Below, piece after piece: positions 1 to 5,538 of a stretch of DNA of 6,284 nucleotides. A program made the translations under genes and the position numbers. How positions within the stretch are numbered: position 1 is the first letter of the stretch; each line of letters opens with the position of its first letter. Source of the DNA: Syntrophomonadaceae bacterium (GTDB taxonomy: Bacteria; Bacillota_D; Dethiobacteria; DTU022; UBA8154); NCBI GenBank assembly GCA_007120815.1, contig SKMY01000005.1, positions 1 to 6,284 on the forward strand, given 5' to 3'. The notes under the pieces are model-generated. The model was not told where the DNA came from. It made no database searches and saw only the letters and a program-made list of their open reading frames with translations.

Positions 1-93
1 TCCTTTATGGTCCGTCCCCGCAGCTTCGCTTACAAATAGCCCTGAGCAGTTGCTTTGCAATTAAAATTCGTTACAGTCTTCCCGTTTCCCTGC
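1..93. other. Intergenic edge sequence with no supported gene
   Basis: No convincing coding region is visible. The minus strand ends in AAAGGA at 6-1, which could be the ribosome site of a gene starting just left of the window. Plus-strand frames run open from base 1 to stops at 37-39 and 62-64, too short to judge. The minus strand contains GGGGACGGACC (8-18), reminiscent of GGGGACGG-type repeats scattered in clostridial genomes. One copy here proves nothing. Confidence 0.3.
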
Positions 94-127
94 AAAAAAA
101 CCCTCCCCGAAAAAGGGAGGGTTTTTT
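94..127. terminator. Bidirectional rho-independent terminator after fdhA
   Basis: A perfect 7-bp stem CCCTCCC (101-107) / GGGAGGG (115-121) with a 7-base loop is flanked by seven A (94-100) and six T (122-127). In either direction the stem is followed by a T run, and the A/T flanks can lengthen the stem. On the minus strand it lies 77 bases past the fdhA TAA and would end the operon. The symmetry suggests it may also end a plus-strand transcript from the left. Confidence 0.9.
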
Positions 128-134
128 ATCGTGC

Positions 135-160
135 GCCGCAAGCTGTTTCCGCTTCGCAGC
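135..160 (-). other. Second hairpin in the fdhA 3' untranslated region
   Basis: In the minus-strand transcript GCUGC(G)AAGC pairs with GCUUGCGGC around the loop GGAAACA. This gives nine pairs including one G-U, with a single bulged G. No T run follows directly, so it is not a terminator by itself. It lies between the fdhA stop and the terminator and could stabilise the 3' end of the message. Pairing was judged by eye only. Confidence 0.4.
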
Positions 161-204
161 CGTTCATTGCTCACAGCACGCAGGTACTGCTTAGGCACAC
201 AGGC

Positions 205-2874
205 TTAAGCGCTTTTTTCAACACGGACAGCGGTAACTTTCAGCTCCGGTGTCTTAGACACGGGATCCAGCGCGTGTCCGGTCAGCACGTTTACAGCAGC
301 CTCTCCAAAGTGGAAGGTCATAAAAACCACACCGCTTGGAACGATATCGGTAATATTCACCCTGGCCTTAATGGACCCGCGGCGGGACGAGATGGTTACC
401 AGGTCACCGTCTTGGATGCCCAGGTTTGCAGCATCATCACCATTGAGCTGCACCAGCTCCTCTTTTCTGTACTCCGATATACTTGCGCTGCGGCGGGTCA
501 TGGTTCCTGTGTGGTAATGGTACAGGTCCCGGCCGGTCGTCAGGAGCAGTGGATATTCCTCGTCAGTGGATTCGGCTGAGGGCCTGTATTCAACCGGCAC
601 AAAACTGCCTTTACCCTTTGTAAACTGTCCCTTGTGCAGGAACTGGGTGCCCGGGTGATCGGGAGTCGGGCAGGGCCACTGCAGGCCGCCTTCTTTATCA
701 AGACGCTGGTAGCTGATTCCGGCGTAGCTGGGTGTCACTTCAGCAATTTCTTTAAAGACGTCTTCTGCCGTGTCGTATTTCCAATCCAGCTCCAGTTCAT
801 CGGCCAGTTCTTTTAAAATGATCCAGTCCGGCTTGGCTGATCCCGGTGGCTCAACAGCCTTGCGAACCCGCTGCACCCGGCGTTCCGTGTTCACAAAGGT
901 GCCGTCCTTTTCGGCAAAAGCCGCCGCAGGCAGAACCACGTCGGCCCGGGATGCGGTTTCTGTCAAGAAAATGTCCTGGACCACCAGGAAGTCTACCTTG
1001 TCCAGGGCCTCGTGCACATGGGTCAGGTCCGCATCGCTGATTGCCGGGTTTTCACCCATGATATAAAGCACCTTTAGTTCATCTTTGATAATGGCATCAA
1101 AAATCTCGGGGACAGTCAGCCCTGGCTCGGGATTTAGTTTCGCTCCCCAACTCTTTTCATACTTGGCCATAACTGCATCATCACCAACTTTTTGATAGCC
1201 GGTAATCACGACGGGCAGGGCTCCCATGTCGCAGGCACCCTGAACATTGTTCTGCCCCCGCAGGGGGTTTACACCGCTGTTGAGTTTGCCCAGGTTGCCT
1301 GTTGCCATGGCCAGGTTGGCAATAGACAGAACGTTGTTGACCCCTTTGGTATGCTGGGTAACACCCATGGTATAGTAGATCCCTGCGTTTTCCGCTTCGC
1401 CAAACAAGCGGGCAGCTTTGCGGATCTCTTCTGCCGGGACCCGCGTAATGGTTTCAACGTACTCCGGGGTATATTTTTTTACGGTCTCCGCGACGGCTTC
1501 AAACCCTTCCGTCCGCTCTTCGATGAATGCTTTGTCTACCAAGTCTTCCTCAATAATCACGTTGAGCATGCCGTTTAACAAGGCTTCGTTGGTTCCAGGC
1601 AGCAGCTGCAGGAAAACATCGGCATGTTCCGCCAGTTCAATGCGCCTGGGGTCGGCGACTATCAGCTTCGCACCTTTTTTCTTGGCTTTGCGCATCCGGT
1701 AGCTGATAACCGGATGGGTTTCCGTGGTGTTTGAGCCGATGACAAATAATGCCTCGACATTTTCCACTTCCCCGATGCTGTTGGTCATCGCTCCGCTTCC
1801 AAATGTTGTAGCCAGACCGGCTACGGTGGGGGCGTGTCAGAGACGGGCACAGTGGTCGATGTGGTTGGTACCCAGGATTCGCAGCAGCTTCTGGAACAGG
1901 TAATTGTCTTCATTGGAAGCACGAGCAGATGCAAGCCCCGCTATTTCAGTGGGCCCGGCTGCTTTCAGTTTACCGGCCACGGTCCGCAGCGCTTCTTCCC
2001 AGGAAGATTCGACCAGCTCTCCATTTTTCCGGATTAAGGGCGTCTTCAGGCGATCGTCGTTTTTAAGAAAGCCCATACCAAAATGGCCCTTCACACAGGT
2101 GTGTCCCTGGTTAACCGGGCTTTCCTTGTCGCCGACGACTTCTACAACCTGGTTGTCTTTCACAAAGAGTTCCAGCCCGCAACCCGTCCCGCAGTAGGGA
2201 CAAACGGTCTTCACCCGGGAAAAATGCCAGCTGCGGCCTCCCCGTACGCTCTCCTTGGGAATCAGAGCCCCAACGGGACAGGCATCGACGCACATCCCAC
2301 AGAATACACAGGTGGATTCTTCCAGGGGATCGTCAAAAAAGGTCGTTACCTTAGAGTCAAATCCCCGGTTCATAAATTCCACAGCACCGGCGCCGTTGAT
2401 TTCATGGCATGTGCGCACACACAGTCCGCAAAGGATACACTTGTTCATGTCCCTGACAAAAAACGGGTTGGTGTCATCGAGTTCGTGCTCAACTCTTTGC
2501 CCTTTGTATTCACTTTCTGAGATCCCGTAATCATAACAGTAATCCTGCAGCTTACAGCTGCCAGTTTTTTCACAGATCAAGCAGTCTTGGGGATGGCTGC
2601 CCAGCAGTAAGCTGAGGTTGGCCTTCCTGGCCTCGTGCACCCGCTCCGTATCCGTTTGCACCACCATGCCGTCTGCCGCGGGAGTACAACAAGAAGCCAC
2701 CAGTGCCCGGGCTCTTTCCACTTCAACAACACACATGCGGCAGGCCCCTACCTGGGTGAGCTGGGGGTCGTAACAAAAGTTGGGAATCTGAATCCCAAGC
2801 TGTTCAGCCGCCTGGAATATTGTCGATCCCGGTTCTACCTCTATTTTTTGTCCATTTATAGTTAAAGAAATCAT
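205..2874 (-). CDS. fdhA: Selenocysteine-containing formate dehydrogenase, alpha (catalytic) subunit with NuoG-like N-terminal Fe-S domain
   Basis: Catalyses reversible formate/CO2 conversion, probably in the cytoplasm (no signal or Tat peptide). I read it as one 889-residue protein through an in-frame TGA (residue 346 = Sec). Without readthrough it looks like two pieces, 1837-2874 and 205-1788. Visible domains: 2Fe-2S ferredoxin-like (C34, C45, C48, C62 or C63); His-Cys3 cluster (H94, C98, C101, C107); two [4Fe-4S] (C146/149/152/156 and C189/192/195/199); the Mo/W-domain [4Fe-4S] CPYCGTGC (C225, C228, C232, then C260 with K262); the active site U346-H347; the NPLRGQNN segment, whose R539 corresponds to the E. 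coli FdhF active-site arginine; and a C-terminal dinucleotide-cofactor domain (about 773-889). The ATG follows GGGAGGG at a 6-base spacing, 21 bases after nuoF. The full length fits the NuoG-fused FdhA family. Mo versus W cannot be told from sequence. Confidence 0.95.
1808..1824 (-). promoter_or_regulatory. Bacterial SECIS hairpin for FdhA selenocysteine insertion
   Basis: The mRNA reads GUAGCC-GGUCU-GGCUAC: a perfect 6-bp stem closing the pentaloop GGUCU. It begins 12 bases after the UGA. The E. coli fdhF SECIS also presents a GGUCU apical loop at a similar distance, and this loop is the part recognised by SelB. The hairpin lies inside the coding sequence and encodes V-A-G-L-A-T, so it is constrained both as RNA and as protein. 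A lower stem extension is weak by eye (only a short CGC/GCG possibility). Confidence 0.9.
1837..1839 (-). other. In-frame TGA decoded as selenocysteine (Sec346 of FdhA)
   Basis: The minus-strand reading is I-D-H-C-A-R-L-[TGA]-H-A-P-T-V-A-G-L. E. coli FdhF has C-A-R-V-Sec-H-G-P-S-V-A-G-L around Sec140, so the TGA lies exactly on the catalytic residue. The frame stays open on both sides, and homology continues straight through (GSGAMTNSIGE follows). This is recoding, not a nonsense mutation or frameshift. It implies the genome carries selA, selB, selC and selD, none of which is in this window. Confidence 0.97.
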
Positions 2875-2895
2875 CCATTTCCCTCCCTTACCTAG

Positions 2896-4680
2896 TTATT
2901 TCGTTTTCACGGCATCAAACTTGCAGCGGTCCAGGCAAGCCCCACACGCAATACATTTTTCATCGATAATCACATGAGGCTCTTTCTTCTCGCCCTCAAT
3001 GGCATCGGCCGGACACACTTTCTTGCAGGCCCGGCAGCCGGTACAGGCTTCCGCATCGATATAATAAGTGAGCAGTTCCTTGCACTGCCCTGCAGGACAG
3101 CGGCGGTCAAAAATATGGGCTTCATATTCGTCCCTGAAATAACGCAGGGTGGTGAGAACCGGATTGGGTGCCGTTTGCCCCAGCCCGCACAGCGAGCTAT
3201 CTTTAATCGTCTTGGCAGCCTTTTCCAGTAACCCGATATCGCCTTCTTCTCCCTTGCCCTGGGTGATACGCTCCAGGATCTCCAGCATACGCATGGTCCC
3301 TTCACGGCACGGCGTGCATTTACCGCAGGATTCGTTCTGGGTGAAAGCTAAAAAGTAGCGGGCCAGGTCCACCATACAGGTTTCTTCATCCATGACCACC
3401 AGTCCACCGGAACCCATCATGGCCCCAACGGCCGTCAGGGAATCGAAATCCACGGGCAGATCCAGGAGCGATTCCGGCATACATCCGCCGGAAGGGCCAC
3501 CGATCTGGACCGCTTTATACTTTTTGCCCCCCCGAATCCCTCCGCCGATATCGAAGACAATTTCGCGGATGGTGATACCCATGGGTACTTCGCAAAGACC
3601 GGTGTTGTTTACATTACCGGTGAGGGCGAAAATTTTTGTTCCCTTGCTCCCCTCGGTTCCCACGGAGCTGAACCAATCGGCGCCCCGGCGCAGGATAAGG
3701 GGAACATTGGCAAAGGTTTCCACGTTGTTAATGCAGGTTGGTTTACCCCAAAGCCCTTTTACAGCCGGGAACGGCGGCCTGGGACGGGGCATCCCTCTTT
3801 CCCCTTCGATGGAAGCCAGAAGGGCCGTTTCTTCACCGCAAACAAAGGCGCCGGCACCTTCCTTAATATTGACTTTAAAATTAAAACCCGTATTCAAAAT
3901 GTTATTTCCAATTAAGCCGTATTCTTCAGCCTGTTGGATGGCCGTGCGCAGGCGGTTAATGGCCAGCGGGTATTCGGCCCGCACATAGATATAAGCTTCA
4001 TCGCTCCCAATGGCCTTGCCGGCGATCATGACACCCTCCAGGACGGCATGGGGGTCGCCTTCCAGCACACTCCTATCCATAAATGCCCCGGGGTCCCCCT
4101 CGTCGGCATTACAAACCACGTATTTTTTATCATCCTGGCTCCTGAAAGCAAATTCCCATTTCATTCCTGTGGGGAAACCGGCCCCCCCCCGACCCCTCAG
4201 GCCGGAGCTTTTGACCTCGTTAACCACGTCCATGGGCTCCATGGTCAAGGCCTTTTTTAGGCCGAGGTATCCACCGCGAAGAATGTATTCATCTATGTTT
4301 TCAGGGTCAATCACACCGCAGTTGCGCAAAACCAGGCGGTTTTGCTTTTTGTAAAACATGATGTCCTCGTGGGACGTAATGATTTCATTTGTGACCGGAT
4401 CTTTGTAAAGCAGCCGCTCGACAATATTGCCCTTTACCAGGTATTCTTCCACCAGTTCCGGCACATCCTCGGCCATAACTTCACAGTAGAAAATATCTTC
4501 GGGAAATACGATAAAGATCGGGCCTTTTTCACAAAAACCGTGGCAGCCGGACATGATAATGCGCACCTTGTCCTGCAGGTTGTGTTTACTTAATTCCGCT
4601 ATCAGGGCGTCTTGAACTTCAACGGCCCCTGAGGAGATACATCCGGTTCCTGCACAAATTAGAATATGTTTTTCGTACAA
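2896..4680 (-). CDS. nuoF: NuoF-like NAD(P)H/FMN flavoprotein subunit of the formate dehydrogenase complex (HydB/HndC type)
   Basis: This 594-residue cytoplasmic subunit should exchange electrons between NAD(P)(H), FMN and Fe-S clusters. In order: an N-terminal thioredoxin-like 2Fe-2S domain (C9, C14, C46, C50); the NuoF core with FMN/NAD glycine loop GRGGAGFPTG (163-172) and NADEGDPGAF (191-200); the N3-type [4Fe-4S] site SCGKCTPC (C452, C455, C458) with C498 in SLCGLG; and a C-terminal ferredoxin tail with two [4Fe-4S] sites (C546/549/552/556 and C576/579/582/586). The extra domains at both ends exceed plain complex I NuoF (about 430 residues) and match HydB/HndC-type subunits. H522, C528 and C533 before the tail could bind a metal (inference). 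The start is TTG, six bases after a GGAGGGAGGG ribosome site. NAD versus NADP cannot be decided. In Moorella-type enzymes the equivalent subunit is called FdhB. Confidence 0.93.
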   Translation of the reverse strand: MYEKHILICAGTGCISSGAVEVQDALIAELSKHNLQDKVRIIMSGCHGFCEKGPIFIVFPEDIFYCEVMAEDVPELVEEYLVKGNIVERLLYKDPVTNEIITSHEDIMFYKKQNRLVLRNCGVIDPENIDEYILRGGYLGLKKALTMEPMDVVNEVKSSGLRGRGGAGFPTGMKWEFAFRSQDDKKYVVCNADEGDPGAFMDRSVLEGDPHAVLEGVMIAGKAIGSDEAYIYVRAEYPLAINRLRTAIQQAEEYGLIGNNILNTGFNFKVNIKEGAGAFVCGEETALLASIEGERGMPRPRPPFPAVKGLWGKPTCINNVETFANVPLILRRGADWFSSVGTEGSKGTKIFALTGNVNNTGLCEVPMGITIREIVFDIGGGIRGGKKYKAVQIGGPSGGCMPESLLDLPVDFDSLTAVGAMMGSGGLVVMDEETCMVDLARYFLAFTQNESCGKCTPCREGTMRMLEILERITQGKGEEGDIGLLEKAAKTIKDSSLCGLGQTAPNPVLTTLRYFRDEYEAHIFDRRCPAGQCKELLTYYIDAEACTGCRACKKVCPADAIEGEKKEPHVIIDEKCIACGACLDRCKFDAVKTK

Positions 4681-4686
4681 TTTTTT

Positions 4687-4696
4687 CCCTCCCTCC
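4687..4696 (-). promoter_or_regulatory. Strong ribosome binding site fixing a TTG start for the NuoF-like gene
   Basis: The minus strand reads GGAGGGAGGG, then six A residues, then TTG TAC GAA. There is no ATG or GTG in frame nearby, and the encoded YEKHILICAGTGC is the expected beginning of the thioredoxin-like domain. The TTG at 4680 is therefore the start. Confidence 0.8.
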
Positions 4697-4709
4697 GTAT
4701 GATCTGTGT

Positions 4710-4889
4710 TTAATGCTTCAAATAACCCGGACTGTGGGCCAGCTTCTCGATGATGGCTTTACGCTTGGCGGCGCAGTCATCGTTTTCATGGCATAGAGGC
4801 CCTGAAAGACAGCATTCCACGAACTGGTCACAGCGTTTTTCTTCACTGTTAAAACATTCTTCACAGCAGTGATCAATAAATTTTTCCAT
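4710..4889 (-). CDS. Small cysteine-rich protein of unknown function, inside the formate dehydrogenase operon
   Basis: I do not recognise a family. The 59-residue product has eight cysteines (C8, C9, C12, C20, C26, C27, C33, C39), with CC pairs at 8-9 and 26-27, and an acidic first half. The end is lysine-rich and probably helical (about 40-59). The cysteines do not form the CxxCxxC pattern of ferredoxins, nor a clear paired CxxC zinc knuckle. There is no signal peptide or membrane segment. The ATG at 4889 is chosen because GGAAAGGGGAG ends 8 bases before it. An upstream in-frame GTG at 4898 overlaps that site and would have no spacing. It lies 26 bases after the NuoE-like gene and 29 before the NuoF-like gene, so it is surely cotranscribed. 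Possible roles (inference only): assembly or metal delivery, a small complex subunit, or a redox or zinc sensor. It is too short and unlike the thioredoxin-like HndB subunit to be that protein. Confidence 0.8.
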   Translation of the reverse strand: MEKFIDHCCEECFNSEEKRCDQFVECCLSGPLCHENDDCAAKRKAIIEKLAHSPGYLKH

Positions 4890-4897
4890 TGGCTCCA

Positions 4898-4908
4898 CTC
4901 CCCTTTCC
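4898..4908 (-). promoter_or_regulatory. Ribosome binding site deciding the start of the small cysteine-rich gene
   Basis: The minus strand reads GGAAAGGGGAG, eight bases, then ATG at 4889. The alternative GTG (4898-4896) uses the last G of this element, so ribosomes bound here would favour the ATG. Confidence 0.7.
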
Positions 4909-4915
4909 AGGCGAC

Positions 4916-5431
4916 CTAAAAGCTCTCCAAGATACCCTTAATCTTATCTGTTGTAAGCTTGCCAAATGTCTTATCGTTGACCATCATAACCGGCGCCAGG
5001 CCGCAGGCTCCAATACAGGCAACCTCTTCATAGGTGAACTTCATGTCCTCCGTTGTGCCTCCTACGTCAACACTCAGGTTTTGCATAATCTCATCCGCTA
5101 CCTTGGATACTCCGCGGACGTGGCAGGCCGTTCCACGGCAAAGCCGAATAATGTTTTCACCGCGCGGGTTAAGGTGAAACTGGGCATAAAAAGTGGCTAC
5201 TCCAAACACCTTGCTGGTTGGAATACGCATCCGCTTGGAAACGTACTCCAGGGCCGGCCTGGGCAGATAGCCATACTCATCCTGGACTTTTTGAAGGACT
5301 GGAACCATAACGCCCTTCTTATCCAGGAATTCCTGTAAAATGCCCTCACAACGTTCCGGGTCAAATTCTTCTTCCATGGATACCGCTCTCTCTTCACATT
5401 CGCACAAGACCATAACCTCCTTTTGCGCCAT
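4916..5431 (-). CDS. nuoE: NuoE-like 2Fe-2S (24 kDa-type) subunit of the formate dehydrogenase complex (HydC/HndA type)
   Basis: An electron-transfer subunit that pairs with the NuoF-like flavoprotein. The 171-residue reading has a helical N-terminal part (about 25-70, including the typical DEYGYLPRPALEYVSKRM region) and a thioredoxin-like fold with four 2Fe-2S ligands: C98 and C103 (LCRGTACHVRG), C139 and C143 (ACIGACGLAPV). Length and motifs are normal for the family. The exact start is open. ATG 5431 has no good ribosome site upstream. A strong AAAGGAGG at 5416-5423 lies inside this reading and is 8 bases before TTG 5407 (163 residues) but only 2 before ATG 5413. The residues before about 24 are not conserved family sequence, so the choice does not change the function call. 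It is the first gene of the cluster, 26 bases before the small cysteine-rich gene. Confidence 0.93.
   Translation of the reverse strand: MAQKEVMVLCECEERAVSMEEEFDPERCEGILQEFLDKKGVMVPVLQKVQDEYGYLPRPALEYVSKRMRIPTSKVFGVATFYAQFHLNPRGENIIRLCRGTACHVRGVSKVADEIMQNLSVDVGGTTEDMKFTYEEVACIGACGLAPVMMVNDKTFGKLTTDKIKGILESF
5416..5423 (-). promoter_or_regulatory. Strong Shine-Dalgarno located inside the longest NuoE-like reading frame
   Basis: AAAGGAGG on the minus strand is the best ribosome site near the 5' end of this gene. It has 8-base spacing to the in-frame TTG at 5407. This suggests translation starts there and not at ATG 5431, which has only a distant AAAGG upstream. The NuoF-like gene also uses TTG. 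Confidence 0.5.
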
Positions 5432-5438
5432 TTTATTT

Positions 5439-5453
5439 TTATAATGATTACAA
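5439..5453. promoter_or_regulatory. PerR-box-like palindrome at the head of the formate dehydrogenase operon
   Basis: The plus strand reads TTATAATGATTACAA. Against the Bacillus PerR consensus TTATAATNATTATAA it matches 13 of 14 defined bases. Against Fur (TGATAATNATTATCA) and Zur (TCGTAATNATTACGA) consensus sequences it matches only 11 of 14 each. It sits 8 bases upstream of ATG 5431 and overlaps a possible minus-strand -10 element (TATAAA, 5443-5438), so a bound repressor would block the start of transcription. No good -35 is visible at the expected distance, and the local AT-richness raises the chance of a random match. Confidence 0.45.
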
Positions 5454-5538
5454 ACCTTTAAATATTTCTCCTTGAGACTGAAATAATCCTGCCTGACCCC
5501 TATGCAATTGAGAAAAAAGTATCATGTAGGAACTTACC

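Noticed and set aside
1..64. C-terminal end of a plus-strand gene entering from the left
   Set aside because: Two frames are open from base 1 but give only 12 and 20 residues, with nothing recognisable; the symmetric terminator is only suggestive.
55..579. Plus-strand reading frames opposite the fdhA and nuoF genes, up to 198 residues
   Set aside because: They are antisense shadows of strongly conserved coding sequence, with no recognisable domains or ribosome sites.
205..1788. Separate molybdopterin oxidoreductase gene starting at ATG 1788
   Set aside because: Homology continues upstream through 16 codons and the TGA in the same frame; the ATG is an internal Met (residue 363 of the full protein) in the conserved GSGAMTN segment.
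1837..2874. Standalone NuoG-like protein or a nonsense-mutated pseudogene
   Set aside because: The stop is the selenocysteine TGA at the active-site position and is followed by a SECIS hairpin.
4710..4898. GTG start at 4898 for the small cysteine-rich gene
   Set aside because: The ribosome site overlaps this GTG; ATG 4889 has ideal 8-base spacing.
5488..5516. Minus-strand promoter with TTGCAT as -35 upstream of the NuoE-like gene
   Set aside because: At 16-18 bases downstream the best -10 is TATTTC, which is too poor to support.
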